Of a DNA stretch of 64,000 nt, positions 1-10,189 are shown piece after piece (position 1 is the stretch's first letter; each line of letters begins with the position of its first letter). Made by a program: the position numbers and the translations under genes. This DNA is from Pseudomonas fluorescens. Its GTDB lineage: Bacteria; Pseudomonadota; Gammaproteobacteria; Pseudomonadales; Pseudomonadaceae. The stretch covers positions 1,302,001 to 1,366,000 of the forward strand of contig NZ_CP038438.1 of assembly GCF_004683905.1 (NCBI RefSeq), written 5' to 3'. The notes under the pieces are model-generated. The model saw only the letters and a program-made list of their open reading frames with translations, had not been told where the DNA came from and ran no database searches.

Positions 1-21
1 CTTTACCAGCTCGCGCAATGA
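1..21 (+). CDS. ftsB: Cell division protein FtsB, last residues only (partial)
   Basis: Only the last six codons are present, reading LYQLAQ then TGA. The stop overlaps the ispD start codon (ATGA). In Pseudomonas ftsB lies directly upstream of ispD, which is the main reason for the name; six residues alone could not identify it. The rest of the gene is outside the window. Confidence 0.5.
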   Translation, partial: LYQLAQ

Positions 22-725
22 TCGATTCTCTGCCGGCCTTCTGGGCCGTGATTCCTGCCGCGGGCGTCGGTGCCCGAATGGCCGCAGACCGTCCCAAGCA
101 ATACCTGCAACTGGGCGGGCGCACAATTCTCGAACACAGCCTCGGCTGTTTCCTTGATCACCCGAGCCTCAAGGGGCTGGTGGTCAGTCTGGCTGTTGAT
201 GATCCTTATTGGCCAAACCTGGCTTGCGCCAGCGACTCGCGGATTCAGCGGGTCGAGGGCGGCACGGAGCGTTCCGGGTCGGTGCTGAACGCTTTGCTGC
301 ATTTGCATGCGCAGGGTGCCGATGACGATGACTGGGTGCTGGTGCACGATGCGGCACGGCCCAACCTGAGTCGCGACGATCTCGACAAGTTGCTGGTTGA
401 ACTGGCGGATGATGCCGTCGGCGGTCTGCTGGCCGTGCCGGCGCGCGATACCCTGAAGCGGGTCGACAAGCACGGTCGTGTGCTTGAAACCGTGGATCGC
501 AGCGTGATCTGGCAAGCCTATACGCCGCAGATGTTCCGTCTCGGTGCCTTGCATCGGGCGTTGGCCGACAGTCTGGTGGCGGATGCGGTGATTACCGATG
601 AAGCCTCGGCGATGGAGTGGGCCGGTCTGGCGCCGCGCCTGATCGAAGGGCGAGCGGACAACCTCAAGGTCACCCGGCCGGAAGACCTTGAGTGGTTGCG
701 TCAACGCTGGGCCAATCGCCGCTAA
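18..725 (+). CDS. ispD: 2-C-methyl-D-erythritol 4-phosphate cytidylyltransferase
   Basis: Third step of the MEP isoprenoid pathway: it joins CTP and methylerythritol phosphate to give CDP-methylerythritol in the cytosol. The 235-residue length is normal. The nucleotide-binding loop VIPAAGVGARM is at residues 11-21, followed by RPKQY with the conserved Lys27, and the HDAARP motif is at 110-115. The start overlaps the stop of the upstream ftsB remnant, so the two are translationally coupled. Its pathway partner ispF lies 3.2 kb downstream, separated by a LysR gene and the formaldehyde genes. Confidence 0.97.
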   Translation: MIDSLPAFWAVIPAAGVGARMAADRPKQYLQLGGRTILEHSLGCFLDHPSLKGLVVSLAVDDPYWPNLACASDSRIQRVEGGTERSGSVLNALLHLHAQGADDDDWVLVHDAARPNLSRDDLDKLLVELADDAVGGLLAVPARDTLKRVDKHGRVLETVDRSVIWQAYTPQMFRLGALHRALADSLVADAVITDEASAMEWAGLAPRLIEGRADNLKVTRPEDLEWLRQRWANRR

Positions 726-747
726 GTGCTGTGGCGCTTGTTTGATC

Positions 748-846
748 GCTTTCGCGAGCAAGCCCGCTCCCACCCTTGAATTGCGCCGAACACAAATTTT
801 GCATTCACCGCCGATCCCCTGTGGGAGCGGGCTTGCTCGCGAAGGC
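748..846. repeat. REP doublet, type A
   Basis: Two copies of a 26-bp REP sequence (core GCGAGCAAGCCCGCTCCCAC) face each other at 748-773 and 821-846. The same sequence recurs at 34.9, 52.8 and 53.7 kb, and a variant at 59.7 kb. It lies between the convergent ispD and LysR genes. Confidence 0.9.
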
Positions 847-869
847 GTCCGCACAGACAACCCATTCAA

Positions 870-1766
870 TCAGCCCCGATACTCCGGCCGCTCGGCCAAT
901 CCTTCCTTCAAGTAATCCACCAGCTTGCGCACCTTCGGCGACAAATGCCGCTGCTGTGGATACAACGCCCACACCGCCGTATTCGGCGGCTGATGCGCCT
1001 CCAGCAGCGAAATCAGCGCACCACTGTGCAAATGCTCCAGCACGTAATAGTCCGGCAACTGACACAAGCCGACCCCTTGCAGCGCCGCATCCAGCACCGC
1101 TTGCCCACTGTTGCAGCGCCAGTTTCCCTGTACGCGCTGGGAAAACTCCCGGCCGTTCTGTTCCAGTTGCCACAGGTCCGAACTGCCGATCAGGCAATTG
1201 TGCCGGCTCAGTTCCGACAAGCTGTGTGGGCGGCCATACCGTTCCACGTAGGACGGAGACGCGCACAGGTACATCCGACGCGGCGCCAGGCGGGTGGCGA
1301 CCAATCGAGAATCCTGCAGGCGACCCAGGCGGATCGCCAGATCCAACCCTTCATGCACCAGGTCGAGTTGGCGGTTACTCAGCTCGATATCAACGCGCAG
1401 TTGCGGGTATTGCCCCATGAACCGCGTCACCAACGGCACGATAAACCGCTCGCCATAGGCCACGGCGCAGGTCATGCGCAGCATGCCTTTCGGTTCGCTG
1501 GTCAGGTCGCCGACCGCGCGCAGAGCTTCTTCGCGACCGTCCTGCAGGCGCTGACAATGCTGCAGAAAGGTCTGACCGGCTTCGGTCAGGGTCACACGAC
1601 GGGTGCTGCGGTAGAGCAGGCGCGTCTGTAATCGATCCTCCAGCCGTACGATTTGTCGACTGATGTGTGAGGAAGAAACCCCAAGGCGTTCGGCCGCAGC
1701 GGTGAATTGGCTGCATTCGGCGACGGCGACGAACTCGTCGATACCTTCCCAGCGGTTTTCGGACAT
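870..1766 (-). CDS. LysR-family transcriptional regulator, divergent from frmA
   Basis: A 298-residue protein of normal LysR length. The N-terminal winged helix-turn-helix is at about residues 10-65 (AAAERLGVSSSHISRQ as recognition region) and the rest is a substrate-binding domain. The start was placed at MSENRWEG, seven codons inside the longest frame, because homologous regulators begin just before the helix-turn-helix. It is transcribed away from the formaldehyde dehydrogenase gene with 115 bp between the starts, the usual arrangement for a LysR protein controlling its neighbour; that it controls frmA is inference. The effector is unknown. Confidence 0.85.
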   Translation of the reverse strand: MSENRWEGIDEFVAVAECSQFTAAAERLGVSSSHISRQIVRLEDRLQTRLLYRSTRRVTLTEAGQTFLQHCQRLQDGREEALRAVGDLTSEPKGMLRMTCAVAYGERFIVPLVTRFMGQYPQLRVDIELSNRQLDLVHEGLDLAIRLGRLQDSRLVATRLAPRRMYLCASPSYVERYGRPHSLSELSRHNCLIGSSDLWQLEQNGREFSQRVQGNWRCNSGQAVLDAALQGVGLCQLPDYYVLEHLHSGALISLLEAHQPPNTAVWALYPQQRHLSPKVRKLVDYLKEGLAERPEYRG

Positions 1767-1830
1767 TTGATTATCCCTGTACAGCAATAATATTTTGCAT
1801 TTGTCCGGATTATTAATCAGTTGGCGCTGA

Positions 1831-2994
<1,164 letters not shown>

Positions 2995-3059
2995 TCAATC
3001 GCGACGCCACGGCTACAGACCTTGAAGGTTTATAGCCGGGGCCGCGTAGGAGTCTTTAC

Positions 3060-3905
3060 ATGAGTCTGGAAAACATCTCCTGTCAGAAAAGTTTCGGCGG
3101 CTGGCACAAGCGCTATCGCCACCGTTCCGACGTGCTCGGCTGCGACATGGTGTTTGCCGTATACCTGCCGCCGCAAGCGGAGCAGGGTGGCAAGCTGCCG
3201 GTGCTGTACTGGCTGTCCGGTCTGACCTGCACCGACGAGAACTTCATGCAGAAGGCCGGGGCGATGCGCATGGCCGCCGAACTCGGTCTGATCATCGTCG
3301 CGCCGGACACCAGTCCGCGCGGCCCGGATGTGCCGGGTGATCCAGATGGCGCCTGGGATTTCGGCCTTGGCGCCGGGTTCTATCTGAATGCCACGCAGGA
3401 ACCATGGTCGCGCCACTATCGGATGCATGACTATGTCGTGCAGGAATTGCCTTCATTGGTTGAAGCGCATTTCCCGGCGTCGGACAAACGCAGCATCAGC
3501 GGCCACTCCATGGGCGGTCACGGTGCGCTGGTCTGCGCGCTGCGCAATCCGGGGCGTTACCAGTCGGTGTCGGCGTTTTCGCCGATCAACAACCCGATGG
3601 ATTGTCCGTGGGGGCAGAAAGCATTCTCCCGCTATCTGGGCGAAGACCGTTCCAAGTGGAAAGAATGGGATGCCTGCGCGCTGATTGCTGACGCCGACGA
3701 GAAACTGCCGTTGCTGGTCGATCAGGGGGATCGCGATGACTTCCTCGCCACGCAGCTCAAACCCGAAGCCCTGCAACAAGCTGCAAAACAAGCGGGTCAT
3801 CCGCTGACGCTGCGCCTGCAACCGGGCTACGACCACAGCTATTTCTTCATCTCAAGCTTCATTGACGACCACTTGCAGCATCACGCACGCGCCCTGCGCG
3901 GTTAA
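3060..3905 (+). CDS. fghA: S-formylglutathione hydrolase
   Basis: Hydrolyses S-formylglutathione to formate and glutathione, completing the pathway started by FrmA. The 281-residue alpha/beta hydrolase has the nucleophile elbow GHSMGG with Ser150; a probable catalytic Asp lies in DQGDRDD (about 221-227) and His259 in GYDHSYF. A GGAGTC sequence about 10 bp upstream serves as ribosome binding site. It is followed by an intrinsic terminator that ends right at the ispF start. Confidence 0.96.
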   Translation: MSLENISCQKSFGGWHKRYRHRSDVLGCDMVFAVYLPPQAEQGGKLPVLYWLSGLTCTDENFMQKAGAMRMAAELGLIIVAPDTSPRGPDVPGDPDGAWDFGLGAGFYLNATQEPWSRHYRMHDYVVQELPSLVEAHFPASDKRSISGHSMGGHGALVCALRNPGRYQSVSAFSPINNPMDCPWGQKAFSRYLGEDRSKWKEWDACALIADADEKLPLLVDQGDRDDFLATQLKPEALQQAAKQAGHPLTLRLQPGYDHSYFFISSFIDDHLQHHARALRG

Positions 3906-3918
3906 TGCAGGTAGAATC

Positions 3919-3947
3919 ACGCCCTGACAAAAATCGGGGCGTTTTTT
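3919..3947 (+). terminator. Intrinsic terminator after fghA, abutting the ispF start
   Basis: ACGCCC (3919-3924) pairs with GGGCGT (3936-3941) and is followed by a run of seven T ending one base before the ispF ATG. It would end the frmA-fghA transcript. A TAGAAT box at 3912-3917 could serve as the -10 of an ispF promoter starting inside the hairpin, which would avoid termination; this is a guess. Confidence 0.7.
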
Positions 3948-3948
3948 T

Positions 3949-4422
3949 ATGCGTATTGGCCACGGCTACGATGTTCACCGTTTCGCTGAAGGCGATTTCA
4001 TTACTCTGGGCGGCGTGCGTATTGCACACGGCTTCGGGCTGCTCGCTCATTCCGACGGTGACGTCCTGCTGCATGCCTTGAGCGATGCCTTGCTCGGCGC
4101 GGCCGCGCTGGGCGATATCGGCAAGCACTTTCCGGACACCGACCCGCAATTCAAGGGCGCCGACAGCCGTGTGCTGCTGCGGCATGTGGTCGCGCTGATC
4201 CACGCCAAGGGTTGGAAAGTCGGCAACGTCGACAACACCATCGTCGCTCAGGCGCCGAAAATGGCCCCGCATATCGAAGCGATGCGCGCGTTGATCGCCG
4301 CCGATCTGCAAGTTGAACTGGATCAAGTGAACGTGAAAGCTACCACCACCGAAAAGCTCGGCTTTATCGGTCGCGAAGAAGGCATCGCCGTGCATTCCGT
4401 TGCCTTGTTGCTGCGCGCATGA
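3949..4422 (+). CDS. ispF: 2-C-methyl-D-erythritol 2,4-cyclodiphosphate synthase
   Basis: Cyclises CDP-methylerythritol 2-phosphate to MEcPP in the MEP pathway. The 157 residues begin with the canonical [12 protein letters not shown], which carries zinc ligands Asp8 and His10; the third ligand lies near residue 42 ([10 protein letters not shown]). The homologous N terminus fixes the start, yet no Shine-Dalgarno sequence is visible because the T tract of the preceding terminator occupies that place. The gene overlaps truD by four bases (ATGA), the beginning of a tightly coupled ispF-truD-surE-pcm run. Confidence 0.97.
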   Translation: MRIGHGYDVHRFAEGDFITLGGVRIAHGFGLLAHSDGDVLLHALSDALLGAAALGDIGKHFPDTDPQFKGADSRVLLRHVVALIHAKGWKVGNVDNTIVAQAPKMAPHIEAMRALIAADLQVELDQVNVKATTTEKLGFIGREEGIAVHSVALLLRA

Positions 4423-5464
4423 ACGAACTGCAATTGCTTGGCCCGCGGGCCTATGGCGAACCACTCGGCACTGCGGTTCTGAAAGCCATCGCCGAAGATT
4501 TTCAGGTCGATGAAGTGCTCGACATCCCGTTCAGCGGCGATGGTGAGCACCTGTGGATCTGGGTCGAAAAACGTGGCCTGAATACCGAAGAAGCGGCGCG
4601 CCGAATTGCCAAGGCCGCCGGCGTGCCGTTGCGCACCGTCAGTTATGCCGGGCTCAAGGATCGTCAGGCGTTGACCCGTCAGTGGTTCAGCGTGCAACTG
4701 CCGGGCAAGGCTGATCCGGATCTGTCGGCGGCGGAAAACGACACGCTGAAGATCCTCAAGACCACGCGGCACAAACGCAAGCTGCAACGCGGCGCGCATT
4801 CGGCGAACGGCTTCACCTTGCGCCTGACCCAGTTTGCCGGCGACAAGGATGCGATCGAACAGCGTCTGCAACTGATCGCCAAGCAAGGCATTCCCAATTA
4901 TTTCGGCGCCCAGCGTTTCGGCCATGACGGCGGCAACGTCGTTGATGCGCGTGCCTGGGCGGCGCGCAAGGCATTGCCCGAGCAGCGCAATGTGCGTTCG
5001 CGGCTGCTGTCGACGGCGCGCAGTTTTCTGTTTAATCAAGTGCTGGCGGCGCGGGTTGCCGACGGCACCTGGCAGCAGGCACAGGTCGGCGATCTGCTGG
5101 CGTTCACCGACAGCCGCAGTTTCTTCCCGGCGGGTGTTGCCGAATGCAGCGATCCGCGCCTGGCGATTCTCGACCTGCACCCGACCGGTCCGCAGTGGGG
5201 CGAAGGTGACTCACCCGCCGCTGGCGCTGTCCATGATCTGGAGCAGGGGATTGCCGAGCGTGAGGCGGATCTGCGCGATTGGTTGATCAATGCCGGAATG
5301 AACCACGAACGTCGCATCCTGCGGCTGCCCATTGGCGGGTTGTCGTGGCATTATCCCCAGCCTGACATTCTGCAACTGGAATTCGTCCTCCCGGCCGGAT
5401 GCTTCGCCACCGTATTGGTGCGCGAACTCGTTGATCTGGTGCCGGTGGGGCAGACGGACAGCCC

Positions 5465-5477
<13 letters not shown>
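4419..5477 (+). CDS. truD: tRNA pseudouridine(13) synthase
   Basis: Isomerises uridine 13 of tRNA-Glu to pseudouridine. The 352 residues carry the TruD motif GLKDRQA with catalytic Asp81, and motifs NYFGAQRFG and the RxxLxxxRSxLFN stretch typical of the family. The start overlaps ispF (ATGA) and the stop overlaps surE by 13 bases, so it belongs to the same transcription unit. Confidence 0.96.
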
Positions 5478-6891
<1,414 letters not shown>

Positions 6892-7103
6892 GCATTTATT
6901 TGCGGGCGCTGAATTCCTTGCGCTGGCCTGTGTCTTACACCGGCAGTGATGGTTTAAACGCTACGAACTGTCCACGGGCAAACGTGTGCGTGAAGCGTTT
7001 TCGCATCTTTAACGGTAAAGCCGGTTCGGCCCGTTATACTTGCGACACTACTTGCCGCGATTCGGCATTCCACATATTTCAGCCACCACAAAGGGAGCGG
7101 CGG

Positions 7104-7985
7104 GTGAGTCTCACAGTCATTGCGCAGCGTATGGGTAACACGAGCTTTCAGCGCCTGGTGACTGGCCTTGTATTGAGCACCTTGCTGGTCGGTTGCTCCA
7201 GCACCAAATCGAGCAACGTGCGGGTGGTCGATCGCAACAGCGCGGCGGCCCAGCGTCCGGCCGTCACGACCGGGCAGTATGTAGTCCGTCCGGGCGATAC
7301 GCTGTTTTCCATCGCTTTTCGCTATGGCTGGGACTACAAAGCCCTCGCGGCCCGCAACAATATTCCTACGCCGTATACGATCCACCCGGGTCAGACAATT
7401 CGCTTTGACGGCCGCACCGGTTCAACACCGACAGCGGTGGTGAGCAACGGCAGTTCCGCGCCATCATCGTCGAGCAAAACCACGGTAATCCGGCGCCAGG
7501 CGAATGGCACGACGACCACCACCGTGACCGGCTCCGGAGCCGCTGCTGCGGGGGCTGCACCGTCCGTCGCGAACAAATCGACTCCGGCTCCGATGCCTCC
7601 ACCGGGCCCGGCCCCGACCGGCTGGGGATGGCCATCTAATGGCATTCTGATTGGAAAATTCTCTTCAAACGGTAGTTTGAATAAAGGAATTGATATCGCC
7701 GGAGATTTGGGACAGCCTGTTTTAGCTGCGTCTGATGGGACGGTGGTTTACGCCGGGAGTGGCTTAAGGGGCTACGGCGAATTAGTCATCATCAAACACA
7801 GCGAAACCTACGTCAGTGCCTACGGACATAACCGCAGGCTGTTGGTTCGGGAGGGGCAGCAGGTCAAGGTCGGACAGACAATTGCCGAAATGGGGTCCAC
7901 GGGTACAGACCGGGTGAAACTGCATTTTGAGATTCGCCGCCAAGGTAAACCTGTAGATCCGCTGCAGTTCCTGCCCAAACGTTGA
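7104..7985 (+). CDS. nlpD: Lipoprotein NlpD: LysM plus degenerate LytM (M23) domain
   Basis: Envelope lipoprotein that activates cell-wall amidases at division. I chose the GTG at 7104 because it follows GGGAG closely and places a signal peptide and lipobox LLVGC (Cys31) at the N terminus; an open frame continues upstream without a signal. LysM is at about 58-101, then a Ser/Thr/Pro/Ala linker, then an M23 domain to residue 293. The zinc motif HxGxD reads NKGID and HxH reads KLH, so the peptidase is probably inactive, as known for NlpD. The last third is poorer in GC than the rest and carries the rpoS promoter region with a PsrA-type box. Confidence 0.93.
   Translation: MSLTVIAQRMGNTSFQRLVTGLVLSTLLVGCSSTKSSNVRVVDRNSAAAQRPAVTTGQYVVRPGDTLFSIAFRYGWDYKALAARNNIPTPYTIHPGQTIRFDGRTGSTPTAVVSNGSSAPSSSSKTTVIRRQANGTTTTTVTGSGAAAAGAAPSVANKSTPAPMPPPGPAPTGWGWPSNGILIGKFSSNGSLNKGIDIAGDLGQPVLAASDGTVVYAGSGLRGYGELVIIKHSETYVSAYGHNRRLLVREGQQVKVGQTIAEMGSTGTDRVKLHFEIRRQGKPVDPLQFLPKR
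7664..7681. promoter_or_regulatory. PsrA-type operator inside nlpD, upstream of rpoS
   Basis: The palindrome TTCAAACGGTAGTTTGAA contains CAAAC-N4-GTTTG, the binding pattern known for PsrA, the TetR-type activator of rpoS in P. putida and P. aeruginosa. It lies about 410 bp before the rpoS start, as expected for the rpoS promoter inside nlpD. Confidence 0.8.
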
Positions 7986-8090
7986 TTTGAGGCCAGCCTG
8001 TTCCGTCGCGTAGAGGGGACAGGCTCCAGCGCTGCCAAGGATAAAGGCGTCGCTTGAGCTTGGGGTCGAACTCACCAAAGGACTATAACA

Positions 8091-9101
8091 ATGGCTCTCA
8101 GTAAAGAAGTGCCGGAGTTTGACATCGACGATGAGGTTCTCCTTATGGAGGCCGGCATCGATTCGGAATCTTCGATGTCGAATGATGAAGGGGCTGCTCC
8201 ACCTTCCGTTCGTTCCAAATCCAGACAATCCGCTTCACTTAAACAACACAAGTACATCGACTACACTCGGGCACTCGATGCCACGCAGCTGTATCTCAAC
8301 GAAATCGGCTTTTCACCACTGCTCTCCCCGGAGGAAGAAGTTCATTTTGCGCGTCTGTCGCAAAGTGGCGACCCTGCCGGGCGCAAGCGCATGATTGAAA
8401 GTAACCTGCGGCTGGTCGTGAAGATCGCCCGGCGTTACGTCAATCGGGGGCTGTCGCTGCTGGATCTGATCGAAGAGGGTAATCTCGGCCTGATCCGCGC
8501 AGTGGAAAAGTTCGATCCCGAGCGTGGCTTCCGCTTCTCGACCTACGCGACCTGGTGGATCCGTCAGACCATCGAGCGCGCGATCATGAATCAGACCCGG
8601 ACCATCCGGTTGCCGATCCATGTGGTCAAGGAGCTCAACGTGTACCTGCGGGCGGCACGGGAGCTGACGCAAAAACTCGATCACGAACCTTCACCCGAAG
8701 AAATCGCCAACCTGCTGGAAAAACCGGTGGGCGAGGTCAAGCGCATGCTCGGCCTGAACGAGCGGGTTTCTTCGGTCGACGTCTCGCTGGGTCCGGATTC
8801 GGATAAAACCCTGCTGGACACCCTGACGGATGACCGTCCGACCGATCCATGTGAACTGCTGCAGGATGACGACCTGTCGCAGAGCATCGATCAATGGCTC
8901 TCGGAACTGACCGACAAGCAGCGCGAGGTGGTCGTACGCCGCTTCGGCCTGCGCGGCCATGAGAGCAGCACGCTGGAAGACGTAGGCCTGGAGATCGGCC
9001 TGACCCGTGAACGGGTGCGGCAGATCCAGGTGGAAGGCCTCAAGCGCCTTCGCGAAATCCTCGAGAAGAATGGCCTGTCGAGCGAGTCGCTGTTTCAGTA
9101 A
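8091..9101 (+). CDS. rpoS: RNA polymerase sigma factor RpoS
   Basis: Stationary-phase and general stress sigma factor. In 336 residues it shows the sigma-70 regions: 1.2 around 53-85 ([20 protein letters not shown]), 2 around 90-165 with the -10 recognition stretch [15 protein letters not shown], region 3 around 170-250, and region 4 near 265-325 with the [10 protein letters not shown] recognition helix. It follows nlpD after 105 bp and has a GGACTATAACA leader. The PsrA box in nlpD and the RsmZ sRNA gene just downstream tie it to Gac/Rsm and fatty-acid signals. Confidence 0.98.
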   Translation: MALSKEVPEFDIDDEVLLMEAGIDSESSMSNDEGAAPPSVRSKSRQSASLKQHKYIDYTRALDATQLYLNEIGFSPLLSPEEEVHFARLSQSGDPAGRKRMIESNLRLVVKIARRYVNRGLSLLDLIEEGNLGLIRAVEKFDPERGFRFSTYATWWIRQTIERAIMNQTRTIRLPIHVVKELNVYLRAARELTQKLDHEPSPEEIANLLEKPVGEVKRMLGLNERVSSVDVSLGPDSDKTLLDTLTDDRPTDPCELLQDDDLSQSIDQWLSELTDKQREVVVRRFGLRGHESSTLEDVGLEIGLTRERVRQIQVEGLKRLREILEKNGLSSESLFQ

Positions 9102-9124
9102 GCGCCTCACACGCCTGCCGCAAG

Positions 9125-9151
9125 AAGCCCCGACTGGTTCGGGGCTTTTTT
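9125..9151 (+). terminator. rpoS terminator
   Basis: AGCCCCGA and TTCGGGGCT form a hairpin with a CTGG loop, followed by six T, 24 bp after the rpoS stop. Confidence 0.9.
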
Positions 9152-9170
9152 ATTGCCCGGATGCTGTCTG

Positions 9171-9260
9171 TGGCGAGGGAGCTTGCTCCCGCCGGGTTGC
9201 GGAGCAACCCCAAATATTCATGAGCGCCGCGCACTCAAGCGGGAGCAAGCTCCCTCGCCA
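9171..9260. repeat. Inverted repeat doublet of a third palindromic type
   Basis: TGGCGAGGGAGCTTGCTCCC at 9171-9190 is repeated inverted at 9241-9260. The sequence differs from the REP types A and B elsewhere in the window but has the same head-to-head layout. It lies between the rpoS terminator and the rsmZ control region. Confidence 0.85.
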
Positions 9261-9314
9261 CAAAGTTCATTGCCGGACAAATGGTCAGCATTTCCATCGT
9301 TTGTAGTCTTGCGG

Positions 9315-9332
9315 TGTAAGCCTTGGCTTACT
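9315..9332 (+). promoter_or_regulatory. GacA upstream activating box of rsmZ
   Basis: TGTAAGCCTTGGCTTACT matches the GacA box TGTAAG-N6-CTTACA in all but the last base. Its centre lies about 180 bp before the inferred rsmZ start, the distance described for rsmZ of P. fluorescens. Confidence 0.85.
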
Positions 9333-9504
9333 CTTTCGTAAGCGTTCCCCATTTTTGCAGGACGGTAGACGTCGACTACTGCCGAGAGTCGTATTTAACC
9401 AATTGATTTATATGCTTATTTTTTAATATGAAGTGCTTATTACAGCGATTTTCATCCCGCCGGGCCGATTGCTCTCGGCAGGGAACTCTCTAGTATCAGC
9501 ACTG

Positions 9505-9634
9505 TGTCGACGGACAGACACGCCCTTCAGGGAAGAGGGGAACGGACATCGCAGGACGCGATTCATCAGGACGATGAAAAGGAATACAGGGAATAGGGAA
9601 AAAATGTGGGCGGGTCATACCGCCCCTTTTTTTG
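9505..9634 (+). ncRNA. rsmZ: Small regulatory RNA RsmZ (CsrB/RsmB-type protein sponge)
   Basis: The start TGTCGACGGACAGACAC, the repeated GGA motifs (about eight, at intervals of 10-18 nt, in contexts such as CAGGACG, AAGGAAT, AGGGAAT) and the terminal hairpin are those of Pseudomonas RsmZ, which binds and removes the translational repressors RsmA/RsmE. A TAGTAT box at 9491-9496 is a fitting -10. The gene lies between rpoS and fdxA as in other Pseudomonas. Expression is expected to depend on GacS/GacA through the box at 9315. Confidence 0.93.
9607..9633 (+). terminator. rsmZ terminator
   Basis: GGGCGGG and CCGCCC pair around TCATA and are followed by seven T. Confidence 0.9.
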
Positions 9635-9662
9635 CCTGTAGAAAAGTAAAATCCGAAAAAGC

Positions 9663-9686
9663 AAAAAGGCCCGCAAGGGGCCTTTT
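9663..9686 (-). terminator. fdxA terminator
   Basis: On the - strand AAAAGGCCCCTTGCGGGCC folds into a GGCCC/GGGCC hairpin followed by five T. It lies 17 bp beyond the fdxA stop and could act in both directions. Confidence 0.8.
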
Positions 9687-9702
9687 GGTAACGCGCGACA
9701 GA

Positions 9703-10026
9703 TCAGCGTTCGAGGTCTTTGATCTTGCCTTTGACGCCATCCCACTCTTCGGCATCCGGCAGCGATTCTTTCTTCTCGGTGATGTTCGGCCAGATTTCAG
9801 CCAATTCAACGTTCAGTTGAATGAACTCCTGCATATCCTCCGGAACTTCGTCCTCAGAGAAAATCGCGACAGCCGGGCATTCCGGTTCGCACAGGGCGCA
9901 GTCGATGCACTCGTCCGGGTGAATCACCAGGAAGTTCGGGCCTTCGTAAAAGCAGTCCACCGGACAGACTTCTACGCAGTCGGTGTACTTGCACTTGATG
10001 CAGTTGTCGGTGACGACGAAGGTCAT
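9703..10026 (-). CDS. fdxA: 7Fe ferredoxin FdxA
   Basis: Small electron carrier with one [3Fe-4S] and one [4Fe-4S] cluster, 107 residues as usual for the Azotobacter-type family. Cluster cysteines are Cys9, Cys17, Cys21 and the C40xxC43xxC46xxxC50 group. The start is the MTFVVTDN methionine, 14 codons inside the longest frame, with AGGAG nine bases ahead. Its redox partner may be Fpr (52 kb), the ferredoxin-NADP reductase in the same window; that link is inference. Confidence 0.95.
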   Translation of the reverse strand: MTFVVTDNCIKCKYTDCVEVCPVDCFYEGPNFLVIHPDECIDCALCEPECPAVAIFSEDEVPEDMQEFIQLNVELAEIWPNITEKKESLPDAEEWDGVKGKIKDLER

Positions 10027-10189
10027 TTCTAATTTTCTCCTCAGGCGGCGGCAGCGTAGCCCCTTCACGGTTGGGGTCGCCAGGTTCGGGAGCGATGTCT
10101 GCCAGCCAGGCTATTAGCCAGCAGCATCCCAAACCGCGCGAGATTCTAACAGCTTGAAGCCGTTTGCGTTATATCCGGTTCTTTGCTGC

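Noticed and set aside
748..846. Repeated palindromes as possible CRISPR or transposon ends
   Set aside because: They occur as single inverted pairs at many intergenic sites, without regular spacers, transposase gene or target duplication; they are REP doublets.
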